From Streptomyces sp. DI166 (GTDB lineage: Bacteria; Actinomycetota; Actinomycetes; Streptomycetales; Streptomycetaceae), in NCBI RefSeq assembly GCF_900091315.1, contig NZ_FLSP01000074.1:1-44303 (forward strand): a stretch of DNA of 44,303 nt, given 5' to 3'. A program made the position numbers and the translations under genes. The notes under the pieces were generated by a model. It did not search any database, had not been told where the DNA came from, and worked only from the letters and a program-made list of their open reading frames with translations. Positions 1 through 8,934 of this stretch are shown one piece after another. Each line of letters starts with the position of its first letter. Within the stretch, counting starts at the first letter, position 1.

Positions 1-103
1 GGACGGGCTCCGGCCGGGCGCCGTGGTTCGGGATTTCTTGATCGGGAACCTGTGGGGCGCGAGCGGTGTATGACAGGTAGGAGTCGGGCGCGTCGAAGGG
101 ACC

Positions 104-1270
104 ATGATCGTGCAACGTCGAGCTGTGTCGGCCGTACTGGCCGCGGCCGCGCTTCTGCTGACGGCCGGGTGTTCCGACGACGGGGACGGCGGTGCGGCCG
201 GGGGCGGTGAGAGCAGGGCGCCGACGGACTCGGCGCCGGCATCCTCCCCCGCCGCGACCGAGGAGGCCGCTCCCGCCAAGGGGTCGGCCAAGGTCGTGCG
301 CACCGTCGCCGAGGGTCTGGAGACGCCCTGGGGGCTGGCCCCGCTGCCCGACGGGGATCTGCTCGTCTCGTCCCGTGACGAGGGGACGATCACTCGGGTC
401 GACGCGAAGACCGGCAAGAAGACCGAGCTGGGCGAGGTGCCCGGGGTGTCCCCGGCCGGGGAGGGCGGTCTGATGGGGCTCGCGCTGTCCCCGGACTACG
501 CCTCGGACCACATGGTCTACGCGTACTTCACCTCCGCCTCGGACAACCGCATCGTGCGCATGCTCTACGACGAGGCCAAGCCCGCCGGTGAGCAGCTGGG
601 CGCGCCCGACACGGTCTTCCGGGGCATCCCCAAGGGCTTCGTCCACAACGGCGGCCGGATCGCGTTCGGCCCGGACAAGATGCTGTACGCGGGCACCGGC
701 GAGAGCGGTGAGAAGGGGTTGTCCCAGGACAAGGAGTCCCTCGGCGGCAAGATCCTGCGCCTGACCCCGGAGGGCGAACCCGCCCCGGGCAACCCCTTCC
801 CCGACTCCCCCGTCTACTCCTACGGCCACCGCAATGTGCAGGGCCTGGCCTGGGACGACCGGCAGCGCCTGTTCGCCTCGGAGTTCGGCCAGGACACCTG
901 GGACGAGCTGAACGCGATCAAGCCGGGCGACAACTACGGCTGGCCCGAGGTCGAGGGCAGGTCCGACGACCCGGACTTCCACAACCCGATAGCCCAGTGG
1001 AGCACCGACGAGGCCTCCCCCAGCGGCATAGCCCACGCCGAGGGCTCCATCTGGATGGTGGGTCTGAGGGGCCAGCGCCTGTGGCGCATCCCGCTGAAGG
1101 GCACCGAGGCCGCGGCGGAACCGCAGGCCTTCCTGGAGGGCGAGTACGGGCGGCTGCGGACAGTGGTGCCGGCAGGCGGCGACAAGCTGTGGGTGGTCAC
1201 CAGCAATACGGACGGCCGGGGCGACCCGGAGGGCACGGACGACCGGATCCTGGAGGTGCAGGTGCAGTAG
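104..1270 (+). CDS. PQQ-dependent sugar dehydrogenase family lipoprotein
   Basis: Predicted exported lipoprotein of 388 residues with a six-bladed beta-propeller of the soluble glucose/sorbosone dehydrogenase (GSDH) family. The N-terminus has two arginines, a hydrophobic stretch and the lipobox LTAGC, placing the lipidated cysteine at residue 23. A Ser/Ala/Glu-rich linker follows up to about residue 60. Family motifs seen include GEGGLMGLALSPDY, HNGGRIAFGPD, GHRNVQGLAWD and GDNYGWPEVEG. Family members oxidise aldose sugars with pyrroloquinoline quinone, but many actinobacterial members have no proven substrate or cofactor, so sugar oxidation at the outer membrane face is inferred. GAAGGG lies just before the ATG. 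The gene converges on the LuxR regulator with 10 bp between stop codons, so the two genes are not co-transcribed. Confidence 0.9.
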   Translation: MIVQRRAVSAVLAAAALLLTAGCSDDGDGGAAGGGESRAPTDSAPASSPAATEEAAPAKGSAKVVRTVAEGLETPWGLAPLPDGDLLVSSRDEGTITRVDAKTGKKTELGEVPGVSPAGEGGLMGLALSPDYASDHMVYAYFTSASDNRIVRMLYDEAKPAGEQLGAPDTVFRGIPKGFVHNGGRIAFGPDKMLYAGTGESGEKGLSQDKESLGGKILRLTPEGEPAPGNPFPDSPVYSYGHRNVQGLAWDDRQRLFASEFGQDTWDELNAIKPGDNYGWPEVEGRSDDPDFHNPIAQWSTDEASPSGIAHAEGSIWMVGLRGQRLWRIPLKGTEAAAEPQAFLEGEYGRLRTVVPAGGDKLWVVTSNTDGRGDPEGTDDRILEVQVQ

Positions 1271-1280
1271 CCCGTCGGCA

Positions 1281-4200
1281 CTATCCCGCGCCGACCCGCT
1301 CCCCGTCCTCCGTCGTGAACAGGCCCAGCCGGTGGGCGACCGCCGCGGCCTCCCCGCGGCCCGCGACGCCGAGCTTGGCGAGGATGTTGGAGACGTGAAC
1401 GCTGGCGGTCTTCGGGGAGATGAACAGTTCCTCGGCTATCTGCCGGTTGGTGCGCCCGGCCGAGACCAGGCGCAGGACGTCGTGCTCGCGGGTGGTCAGC
1501 CCGAGGCCGTCGGCGGCGGGGCGCGGCGACGCCTCCGCGGTCAGCGGCAGCCGGGCCCGCTGGGCGAGCGAGGTGACCTCGTCGGCCAGGGGGCGGGCGC
1601 CCAGGTGCTCGGCGACCGCGTGGGCGAGGCGCAGCAGTTCCGCGGCCGGGGCGCGGTCCTCCTCGCCGCCCGTGGTCAGCAGGGCCTCGGCGAGCCGGTG
1701 GCGGACGCGGGCCAGGTCGTAGGGGCGTTGGAGCTGTTCGAAGGCGGCGACCACCGCCGACCACAGGTCGACGGGCGTCTCTCCCCCGGCCCGGCGCAGT
1801 TCGGCGCGGGTCCACTGGTCGTAGGCGTGCCAGATCGGGGCGTCGGTGGTGAGGGTCTTCACCGCGGTGAACAGCCGCTCCAGGGTCTCGGCGCGGCCGT
1901 CCTGGGCGACGGGCAGGGTGCGGGCGTCGGCCTCGGCGACGGCGGCGTCGAGCAGTACGGGCCAGGCGTAGCGCTGGGTGCCGGGCTGGAAGCCGGTGTC
2001 GAGGGTGCGGGTGAGTTCGGCGCGGGCGTCGAGGAGGCGGCCCTCGGCCGCGGCGAGGGCGATGGCCAGCCGGGTGACGGGCAGGTTGTTCTGCGGCATG
2101 GGGTCGTGGGTGCCGTAGGAGGCGCGGGCGTCGGCCAAGTGGCGGGCGGCGTCCGCCAGTTGCCCACGGGCGAGCGCGATGGTGCCCAGGCAGTGGGCGG
2201 CGCAGCCGCGCGGCTTGGCGACCTGTCCCGTGCGCCGGGCGCTGTCGGCGGCCTCGACGGCCTCGTCCCAGCGGCCCAGGCAGATCAGCGCCTCGGCGAG
2301 GTTGGCCCAGATCCAGGCCTCGGAGTCGCGCAGGCCGCGCTCCCTGGTGATCCGCAGCCCGTCCTGGAGGACGTCGAGCGCCTCCTCGGCGCGCCCGACG
2401 CCGACGAGCACGGAGCCCAGGTTGATATGGCTGCGGCCGATCACGGACGGCACTCCGAGAGCCAGGGACTGCTCGCGCACCTCCTTCATCACGGCGAGCC
2501 CGGTCCCGCCTTCCCCGGCCTCGACGAGGAGGCCGCCGAGGGTGAGGCGGGCGTTCAGCTCGATCTCGGTGGCGCCGACCATGCGCGCGTACTCGACGGC
2601 GCGTTCGGCCGCCGTCATGGCCTCGGGGCCGGGTGAGCGGACCATGGCCCAGGAGGCCACGGTGGCCAGTACTTCGGCGTGCACCTCGGACGGGGGTGTG
2701 CCGCGGACCAGTTCCTGGGCGGTGGCGATCTCCTGCCAGCCGTCGCCGCGGGCCTGGGCCTGGATCAGCCGGGCCCGCTGGATCCAGAACCAGGCGGCCC
2801 GCAGCGGGTCGCCCTCCCCTTCCAGCAGGCGCAGCGCCCGCTTGGTGATCTTCAGTGCGCGTTCCCGCTCCCCGCACAGGCGTCCGGCGACGGCGGCCTC
2901 GGCCATCAGGTCGAGGTAGCTCAGGGCCTTGGTGTCGGGGTCGCAGCCGCAGGGCGGGTAGACCTCGGTGTAGTCGACGGGGCGCAGGGTGGCCCGTACG
3001 TCCTCGGGCACGGCGTCCCACAGCTCCATGGCCCGTTCCAGGAGCCGCAGTTGCTCGGAGTGGGCGTGCCGGCGGCGAGCCGCGACGGAGGCGTCCAGGA
3101 CGGCGGGCAGGGCCTTGGCGGGGTCGTTGGCGTGGTACCAGTAGCTGGCCAGGCGCATGACGAGTACGTCGGCGGGGACCAGGCCGGGGTCGGCCTGGAG
3201 GGCTTCGGCGTAGGCGCGGTTGAGGCGGGAGCGTTCGCCGGGCAGCAGGTCGTCGCCGACCGCCTCGCGGACCAGGGAGTGCCGGAAGCGGTAGCCGTCG
3301 CCGCCGGGGGCGGGGGTGAGGATGCTGGCGTTGACGGCGGCGCGCAGGGCCTCGATGAGGTCGTCCTCGGGGAGCCCGGCGACGGCGGCGAGCAGCCGGT
3401 ACTCCACGGTGGAGCCGCCCTCGGCGACGATCCGGGCGACACGCTGGGCGGTCTCGGGCAGCGCCTCGACGCGCACCAGGAGCAGATCGCGCAGGGTGTC
3501 GGTGAGTTGGGCGGCGCAGCCCTCGTGGGAGGCGACGGCGAGTTCCTCGACGAAGAAGGCGTTTCCGTCGGAGCGTTCGAAGATCGCGTCGACCTGGGCG
3601 GGGTCGGGTTCGGCGGCCAGGATCCCGGCGATCTGGCGGCCGACCTCGGCGCGGGTGAAGCGGCCGAGTTCGATCCGGCGGACGGTGCGCAGCCGGTCGA
3701 GTTCGGCGAGCAGGGGGCGCAGCGGGTGGCGGCGGTGGATGTCGTCGGCGCGGTAGGTGGCGAGGACGACCAGTCGGCCGGTGCGCAGGGTGCGCAGCAG
3801 GTAGGCCAGCAGGTGGCGGGTGGAGGCGTCGGCCCAGTGCAGGTCCTCCAGGGCGAGGACGACGGTGCGGTCGGCGGAGACGCGTTCCAGCAGGCGGGCG
3901 GTGAGTTCGAAGAGGCGGGCGATGCCGTTCTCGTCGTCGTACCGGCCGGTGGCGGTGGTGCCGAGTTCGGGCAGCAGCCGGGCGAGGTCCTCCTCCTGGC
4001 CCTGGGCGGCGTCGGCGAGTTCGGCGGGCAGTTCGTGGCGCAGGGCGCGCAACGCGGTGGAGAAGGGGGCGTAGGGCAGCCCGTCGGCGCCGATCTCGAC
4101 GCAGCCGCCGAGCGCGACGACGGCCCCGGCGCGGACGGCGTGCTGGGCGAACTCCTCGACGAGCCGGGTCTTGCCGACCCCGGCCTCGCCGCCGAGCAGC

Positions 4201-4385
4201 AGCGCCTGGGGCTCGCCCGCGTCGGCGCGGGCGAGCGCGTCCTTCAGGGCCTGCAACTCCTCGGTGCGGCCGACGAACACCGGGCTGACGAACTGGGTCT
4301 CCACGGGCCAGAGCATCGCATGCGGCACTGACGGCGGGGCACCGGTTTTCCCGGGGGCTCCCGCCGTCAGGCCAGTCGTGGTCAC
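1281..4385 (-). CDS. LuxR-family transcriptional regulator with AAA ATPase domain (LAL type)
   Basis: A 1034-residue large ATP-binding LuxR regulator (LAL/MalT-like). Walker A is GEAGVGKT at residues 66-73, and a Walker B-like LALEDLHWAD follows. The central part has helical TPR-like repeats, and the C-terminus (about 962-1022) is a LuxR helix-turn-helix (GLTTREHDVL, then NRQIAEELFISPKTASVHVSNIL). Family members usually activate transcription and are controlled by ATP and ligand binding; the ligand and targets cannot be read here. The start is GTG. It overlaps the stop codon of the upstream 61-residue gene in a GTGA, which argues for translational coupling. An internal ATG near residue 24 (MLWPVETQF) is an alternative start, but the coupled GTG is better supported. 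Confidence 0.93.
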   Translation of the reverse strand: MTTTGLTAGAPGKTGAPPSVPHAMLWPVETQFVSPVFVGRTEELQALKDALARADAGEPQALLLGGEAGVGKTRLVEEFAQHAVRAGAVVALGGCVEIGADGLPYAPFSTALRALRHELPAELADAAQGQEEDLARLLPELGTTATGRYDDENGIARLFELTARLLERVSADRTVVLALEDLHWADASTRHLLAYLLRTLRTGRLVVLATYRADDIHRRHPLRPLLAELDRLRTVRRIELGRFTRAEVGRQIAGILAAEPDPAQVDAIFERSDGNAFFVEELAVASHEGCAAQLTDTLRDLLLVRVEALPETAQRVARIVAEGGSTVEYRLLAAVAGLPEDDLIEALRAAVNASILTPAPGGDGYRFRHSLVREAVGDDLLPGERSRLNRAYAEALQADPGLVPADVLVMRLASYWYHANDPAKALPAVLDASVAARRRHAHSEQLRLLERAMELWDAVPEDVRATLRPVDYTEVYPPCGCDPDTKALSYLDLMAEAAVAGRLCGERERALKITKRALRLLEGEGDPLRAAWFWIQRARLIQAQARGDGWQEIATAQELVRGTPPSEVHAEVLATVASWAMVRSPGPEAMTAAERAVEYARMVGATEIELNARLTLGGLLVEAGEGGTGLAVMKEVREQSLALGVPSVIGRSHINLGSVLVGVGRAEEALDVLQDGLRITRERGLRDSEAWIWANLAEALICLGRWDEAVEAADSARRTGQVAKPRGCAAHCLGTIALARGQLADAARHLADARASYGTHDPMPQNNLPVTRLAIALAAAEGRLLDARAELTRTLDTGFQPGTQRYAWPVLLDAAVAEADARTLPVAQDGRAETLERLFTAVKTLTTDAPIWHAYDQWTRAELRRAGGETPVDLWSAVVAAFEQLQRPYDLARVRHRLAEALLTTGGEEDRAPAAELLRLAHAVAEHLGARPLADEVTSLAQRARLPLTAEASPRPAADGLGLTTREHDVLRLVSAGRTNRQIAEELFISPKTASVHVSNILAKLGVAGRGEAAAVAHRLGLFTTEDGERVGAG

Positions 4386-4567
4386 GCGGTGCGGGCGGTG
4401 CGCGGACGGCCGCGGCGGACGCTGTGCACCTCGCCCTCGGCGGCCCGTCGGGCGGCTTCCCGGCGGGCGGCGCGGCGGCTGCGTACGGCCTCGCGGGCCA
4501 GGCGCTCGTTGTCCGCCTCGCGGATCAGGTCGGCGGAGCGCAGCTGGTGAAGCTCGAACTCGAACAT
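4382..4567 (-). CDS. small highly charged protein coupled to the LuxR regulator
   Basis: A 61-residue protein starting MFEFELHQLRSADLIREADN. The C-terminal half is very rich in Arg, Ala and Glu (RSRRAARREAARRAAEG), which suggests one long amphipathic helix with a basic end. The ATG is chosen because GGGGGA lies at good distance upstream; the reading frame extends further upstream but without a ribosome binding site and with a different composition. Its TGA overlaps the GTG of the LAL regulator by four bases, so the two should be co-translated. I do not recognise a named family. Small proteins of this kind next to regulators are common in Streptomyces; a role as partner of the regulator is only inferred from coupling. 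Confidence 0.8.
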   Translation of the reverse strand: MFEFELHQLRSADLIREADNERLAREAVRSRRAARREAARRAAEGEVHSVRRGRPRTARTA

Positions 4568-4775
4568 GATGTTCCCCCTGATGAGAGTTGGTTTCGCGGG
4601 CTGCGAGGGTTTCGCTCCCTGCGATGCCTCAACTCTCGTCCGCCAGGGGGGTCGGCCACATCGGGAGAGTTCCGCATCTTCGGCGGCACCGGGGGCCTTA
4701 GACGCGGGCGAGGGGCCCCAAGGCGTCCGTAAGGTGCTCACGGATTCCCTAAGACCCCTCAGGACCTGCGGTGTT

Positions 4776-5318
4776 TCAGGGTGCGGAGGGCAGCCCGAGC
4801 AGGAGGTCGGTGTACTTCAGTACGGCCATCAGCAGGCCGATCACGCCGAGGGCGACGCCCGCCCAGGAGACCGACTTGATCCAGACGGGCTGCGGCTTGC
4901 CGGGGACGCCGAAGGCGGGCCTGGCCAGCGTGAGGACGCCGACGATCAGGGCGACGAGGGCGAAGGCGCCGGCCCAGAATGCGGTGGCCTGCCAGGCGTT
5001 GCCGTAGACCCGGTCGATCTGGGTGGCGACGCTGGCGCTGGAGGAGGTCTCCAGCTGGCCGATGAGGGTCTCCCGCGCGGCGGCGACGGTGCCGATCCAG
5101 CCGCCGGTCAGGGACACCAGGCCGAGCGCGGCGGAGACGACCGCGGCGGCGCCCTGGCCGACGAAGGAGGAGCCCTCCGGTGCGTCGGACTTCGGCTCGT
5201 CGCCGCTGTCCGGGCCGGTCTCGGCGTCGGCGGTGGCTTCGGTGTCCTCGGGGTCGGTGGCCGCGACGGCCTCCAGCTCTTCGGCGGTCTTCGTCTCGTC
5301 CACTGTCTTCGTTCCCAT
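4776..5318 (-). CDS. membrane protein with acidic N-terminal tail
   Basis: A 180-residue protein. The first 45 or so residues are acidic and Ala/Glu/Asp/Thr-rich (AEELEAVAATDPEDTEATAD) and look disordered. Three hydrophobic segments follow: around SSFVGQGAAAVVSAALGLVSL, WAGAFALVALIVGVL and VSWAGVALGVIGLLMAVL. This fits a three-span inner membrane protein with a cytoplasmic acidic tail. The ATG start (MGTKTVDET) is chosen because the open frame upstream is only the antisense shadow of the GNAT gene. Function is not recognised. It lies 35 bp downstream of the GNAT stop on the same strand and may be co-transcribed with the MMPL-GNAT pair. Confidence 0.8.
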   Translation of the reverse strand: MGTKTVDETKTAEELEAVAATDPEDTEATADAETGPDSGDEPKSDAPEGSSFVGQGAAAVVSAALGLVSLTGGWIGTVAAARETLIGQLETSSSASVATQIDRVYGNAWQATAFWAGAFALVALIVGVLTLARPAFGVPGKPQPVWIKSVSWAGVALGVIGLLMAVLKYTDLLLGLPSAP

Positions 5319-5353
5319 GTCTCGCACCGTACGGAGGCTCTCTGAGAGGTTTC

Positions 5354-5929
5354 TTAATGATCGTTGTGAGCGAGTCGCGCGCGGGCCGCGGGCCACTCGG
5401 GGGCCAGGATCGCCCAGATCTCCATGTCGAGGCGCACGCCCCGGTGGGGGAAGCTCTCGCGCTGCACGCCCTCGCGGGTCATGCCGAGCCGCCGCGCCAC
5501 GTTGACGCTGGCGGTGTTGGCGCTCGCCGCGTGCCATTCCACCCGGTGCATGCCGCGTTCGCCGAACGCCCAGTCCAGCAGGACCCGCGAGGCGCGGGTG
5601 ACGAGCCCGCGGCCGGTTCCGGCGGGCTCCAGCCAGCAGCCGATCTCGCAGTTGCCGGCCTCGGCGTCGAAGTTCAGGAACAGCACCCCGCCGACGAGCT
5701 TGCCGTCCAGCCACAGGCCGTGCAGCGAGCCGGTGTCGGCGGCGCGCATGTCGGCGTAGCGCTGGAGGACCGCGCGGGCGCCGGTGGGGTCGGTGGCCTT
5801 GGCGGCGAAGGGGATGTACTGGTTGATGAAGTCCCGGCCGCGTTCCAGGTGGGCCAGGAAGTCCTCGGCGTGCCAGGGCTCCAGGGGGCGCAGTTCGGCG
5901 CCGTCGTCACCCAGCGATATCGCGTACAT
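5354..5929 (-). CDS. GNAT family N-acetyltransferase (RimJ/RimL-like)
   Basis: A 191-residue acetyltransferase starting MYAISLGDDGAELRPLEPWH. Its order of motifs matches the RimJ/RimL branch of GNAT enzymes: N-terminal LRPLEPWHAEDF, central GGVLFLNFD and NCEIGCWLEPAGTGRGLVTRA, which carries the acetyl-CoA pyrophosphate loop in a slightly degenerate form (GTGRG), then NTASVNVARRLGMTREG near the C-terminus. Relatives acetylate protein N-termini, amino acids or antibiotics using acetyl-CoA; substrate is unknown here. Its start lies inside the 3' end of the MMPL gene (23-bp overlap), and GAGGAG precedes the ATG by about 11 bases. This suggests the two are translated from one message. Confidence 0.88.
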   Translation of the reverse strand: MYAISLGDDGAELRPLEPWHAEDFLAHLERGRDFINQYIPFAAKATDPTGARAVLQRYADMRAADTGSLHGLWLDGKLVGGVLFLNFDAEAGNCEIGCWLEPAGTGRGLVTRASRVLLDWAFGERGMHRVEWHAASANTASVNVARRLGMTREGVQRESFPHRGVRLDMEIWAILAPEWPAARARLAHNDH

Positions 5930-8135
5930 CGTCCCGCCGCTCCTCGTCGAACTCCTCCACGACGTGGGCCAGCCTCTCATGGGCGGCGCGGCACTCGGGC
6001 GGCTCGATGCTGATCCGCGGCAGCCGTGCGTCCAGCCAGCGGGGCAGCCACCAGTTGGCGCCGCCGAGGAGGTGCATGAGGGCGGGGACGAGCAGGGTGC
6101 GCAGGACGAAGGCGTCCAGGGCGACGGCGGCGGCGAGCGCGATGCCGAACATGGCGATCACGCGGTCGCCGCTGAGCACGAAGGCGAGGAAGACCGAGAT
6201 CATGATGACCGCGGCGGAGTTGATCACGCGGCTGGTCTCGGCGAGCCCGATGCGCACGGCGCGCCGGTTGTCGCCGGTCTCCAGCCACTCCTCGTACATC
6301 CGGCTGACCAGGAACACCTGGTAGTCCATGGAGAGCCCGAACAGCACGGACACCATGATCACGGGGAGGAAGGGCTCGATGGGCCCGGCGCGGCCGAGGC
6401 CGAGCAGTTCGCTGCCCCAGCCCCACTGGAAGATCGCGACGACGACGCCGAAGGCGGCGGCCACGGCGGCGACGTTCATCGCGGCGGCCTTGAGCGGGAT
6501 GCCGACGGACCGGAAGGCGAGCAGGAGCAGCAGACAGCCGAGGCCGACGACGACGCCCACGAACAGGGGCAGCTTGCCGACGATGACGTCGGCGAAGTCG
6601 TCGTAGCCCGCGGTGACGCCGCCGACCTGGATGTCGAGGGAGGTGCCGGTCTCGGCGCGGGGCAGCACCTCGGTGCGCAGCCGTTCGACGAGGTCGCTCG
6701 TCTGCTGGGACTGCGGCGAGGACTCGGGGACGAGCGTGAGGTAGGCGGTGTCGCCGGAGGCGTTGAAGGTCACCGGGGTCGCGGAGGCGACGCCCTCGGT
6801 GGACCGGAGCGTGGCGTCGAGGCCTTCCAGGGCGAGCCGGTCGTCGCCGCTGTCGACCTCGGTGACCAGGGTCAGCGGGCCGTTGACGCCGGGGCCGAAG
6901 CCGTCGGCGAGCAGGTCGTAGGCCTGCCGGGTGGTGGCGGTCTCGGGGTTGTTGCCCTGGTCGGAGGTGCCCAGGCGCAGGGAGAGCGTGGGCAGGGCGA
7001 GCAGGGTGATGACGGCGAGGGCGAGGGCGCCGAGCAGCTTGGGGTGGCGTTCGACGAAGGCCGACCAGCGGGCGGCGAACCCGGTCGGCACCTCCGGTTC
7101 GGGGCCGTGCTCGGTGAGCCGGCGGCGTTCGCGGCGGCTCAGTGCGCGCATGCCGATGAAGGAGAGCAGGGCGGGCAGCAGGGTCACGGAGGCCGCGACG
7201 GTGAGCACCACGGTCAGCGAGGCGGCTATCGCGACGCCGTTGAGGAAGTTCAGCCGCAGGATCAGCATGCCCAGCAGGGCGATGCAAACGGTGGCACCCG
7301 CGAACACGACCGCCCGTCCGGTGGTCGCGACGGCGTTGGTGATGGACTCGGTGACGGGCAGTCCGCGCTTCAGTCCGCGCCGGTGCCGGGTGACGATGAA
7401 CAGGGCGTAGTCGATACCGACGCCGAGTCCGATCAGCATGCCGAGCATCGGCGCGAAGTCGGCCAGCGTCATGGCGTGGCCGAGCAGCACGGTGCCCGCG
7501 TAGGCGGTGCCGACGCTGACCAGGGCGGTGGCGATGGGCAGCAGGGAGGCGGCGAGGGAGCCGAAGGCGAGGAAGAGGACCACCGCGGCGACGGCCACTC
7601 CGACCACCTCGGCGAGGTGCCCGCCGGAGGACTCGGTGAGGGCGACGGCGCTGCCGCCGAGCTCCACCTGGAGCCCGTCGGTCCCGGCGTCCTTGGCGGT
7701 GTCGACGACGGCCCGGACCTCGCCCGGGTCGATGTTCTCGGCCCGGTCCTCGAAGGTCACGGTGGCGTAGGCGGTCCGTCCGTCCGCGCTGACCTGGGCG
7801 GCTCCGCTGTCGTCGGACGCGCCGGACACGGCGGCCACGCCGGGCAGTTCGGCGATCTTCTCCAGGGTGCGGTCCATCGTCTGCTGGACGTCGGCGGCCC
7901 GCACGGTGCCGGAGTCGGTGTGCCAGACGATCGTGTCGCTGTCGCCGCCGAGGTCGGGGAAGCCGTCGCGCAGGAGCTGGGTGGCGCGGCCGGACTCGGT
8001 GCCGGCGACCTCGTAGTCGTTGGAGTACGCGGAACCCGTGACGGCGGCCGCGGCGCTCACCCCGCCGAGGGCGAGGAGCCACAGCAGTACGGCGACAAGG
8101 CGGCGCTGGACACACCAGCGTGCGAGGGCTGCCAC
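5907..8135 (-). CDS. MMPL family RND-type membrane transporter
   Basis: A 742-residue MMPL exporter with two repeats of one N-terminal span, a large external domain and a block of five to six spans. Diagnostic charged motifs within the membrane are present in both halves: GVGIDYALFIVTRHRRG in the first and FGLSMDYQVFLVSRMYEEW in the second, the Asp-Tyr pairs that relay protons. MMPL proteins export lipids, lipid-linked metabolites or siderophores using proton-motive force. The specific cargo is unknown because no lipid biosynthesis genes adjoin. Translation starts at a GTG with GGGAG eight bases upstream. The gene overlaps the GNAT gene downstream. Confidence 0.93.
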   Translation of the reverse strand: MAALARWCVQRRLVAVLLWLLALGGVSAAAAVTGSAYSNDYEVAGTESGRATQLLRDGFPDLGGDSDTIVWHTDSGTVRAADVQQTMDRTLEKIAELPGVAAVSGASDDSGAAQVSADGRTAYATVTFEDRAENIDPGEVRAVVDTAKDAGTDGLQVELGGSAVALTESSGGHLAEVVGVAVAAVVLFLAFGSLAASLLPIATALVSVGTAYAGTVLLGHAMTLADFAPMLGMLIGLGVGIDYALFIVTRHRRGLKRGLPVTESITNAVATTGRAVVFAGATVCIALLGMLILRLNFLNGVAIAASLTVVLTVAASVTLLPALLSFIGMRALSRRERRRLTEHGPEPEVPTGFAARWSAFVERHPKLLGALALAVITLLALPTLSLRLGTSDQGNNPETATTRQAYDLLADGFGPGVNGPLTLVTEVDSGDDRLALEGLDATLRSTEGVASATPVTFNASGDTAYLTLVPESSPQSQQTSDLVERLRTEVLPRAETGTSLDIQVGGVTAGYDDFADVIVGKLPLFVGVVVGLGCLLLLLAFRSVGIPLKAAAMNVAAVAAAFGVVVAIFQWGWGSELLGLGRAGPIEPFLPVIMVSVLFGLSMDYQVFLVSRMYEEWLETGDNRRAVRIGLAETSRVINSAAVIMISVFLAFVLSGDRVIAMFGIALAAAVALDAFVLRTLLVPALMHLLGGANWWLPRWLDARLPRISIEPPECRAAHERLAHVVEEFDEERRDDVRDIAG

Positions 8136-8329
8136 GAACGTGCTCCCGGGGGGTGGGGACTATGGATCTTTGACCGGGTTCAGTCGCTCATGGGATGAAC
8201 GGCGAGCAAAGAACGCATGAGCAATGCGGAGTCCACTCTTGCAGGTGAAAGTGATCGTTTAGCCCGTTCGTGGGCTTATTCACAGGAGTGGGAGGCAGAT
8301 CACAGGACAGTAACGGCCGCCGTGTCAGG

Positions 8330-8794
8330 TCAGTCGAACTGGTCCCCGAACGCCATCACGGTCACACCCCCGACCAGCAGCCACAGCGCCCTGCGGGTGC
8401 GTCCCCGGGAGCCGAGCAGGGCGGCGAGGGCGCAGACGAGGGCGCCGAGGGCGTAGGCGGCGGGGACGAGCGCCGGGGCGGAGCCGGTGGCGCGCAGGGT
8501 GGCGGCGGCGAGGCCGGCCAGGGTCAGCAGCGCCCCGGCCGCGGCGGCGGTCCAGCGGGCCCGCCGGGCGTCCGGCACCTCGTCCGGGTCGTCGTCTGCC
8601 TCGTCATCCGGGTCGTCGTCCGGGGCGTCGTCCGGGGCGGCCTCGTCGACCGGATCCGCCTCGCCGTCCAGGGCGGCCTCGTCGACCAGATCCGCCTCGC
8701 CGTCCGAACCGGCCTCCTCGGTCAGGTCCGCATGCTCGGCCTGCTCGGTCTCGGCTATGTCCCCGGGGTTCTCGGAATTGGTGCGACCGCTCAT
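8330..8794 (-). CDS. membrane protein with acidic repeat-rich N-terminus
   Basis: A 154-residue protein starting MSGRTNSENPGDIAETEQ. Residues up to about 85 are extremely acidic, with two consecutive 12-residue copies of DGEADxVDEAAx followed by Asp-Pro-rich DDAPDDDPDDEADDDPDE. The rest has three hydrophobic stretches (TAAAAGALLTLAGLAAATL, YALGALVCALAALLG, LWLLVGGVTVMAFG), giving a small integral membrane protein. The C-terminal part resembles small DUF-type actinobacterial membrane proteins, but I cannot name the family. The upstream frame extension to 8932 crosses the divergent methyltransferase promoter and is rejected. Divergent from the methyltransferase at 8935. Confidence 0.75.
   Translation of the reverse strand: MSGRTNSENPGDIAETEQAEHADLTEEAGSDGEADLVDEAALDGEADPVDEAAPDDAPDDDPDDEADDDPDEVPDARRARWTAAAAGALLTLAGLAAATLRATGSAPALVPAAYALGALVCALAALLGSRGRTRRALWLLVGGVTVMAFGDQFD
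8635..8705. repeat. two 35-bp near-identical tandem copies, 36-bp period, inside the acidic protein gene
   Basis: Copies at 8635-8669 and 8671-8705 differ at one base and are spaced 36 bp apart, so the reading frame is kept. They encode two 12-residue acidic copies (DGEADLVDEAAL and DGEADPVDEAAP). Such in-frame units expand or contract by slippage, so copy number may differ between strains. Confidence 0.85.
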
Positions 8795-8934
8795 GGCGGG
8801 CGAGCGTAGCGTGTCCCGTCGAAGCGGCCGGAACCCGTCCGGTCCATGATCGAAGCAGGTGTGTTGTTTGAGCGTCGGAGCGAGCTCCTCCGTATCCCTT
8901 TCCGTCTTCCAGGACTCAAGGAGCCCGTTCACCG

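Noticed and set aside
1..103. Possible promoter for the sugar dehydrogenase (TTGATC at 38-43, TATGAC at 69-74)
   Set aside because: The 25-bp gap between the words is too long for a standard promoter.
934..3021. 695-codon open frame on the minus strand overlapping the LuxR gene
   Set aside because: It is an out-of-frame shadow of the LAL regulator, with Arg/Pro/Gly-rich low complexity and no domain.
5784..8198. 804-codon open frame on the plus strand over the MMPL gene
   Set aside because: Antisense shadow in GC-rich coding sequence; composition rich in Gly, Glu, His, with no ribosome site.
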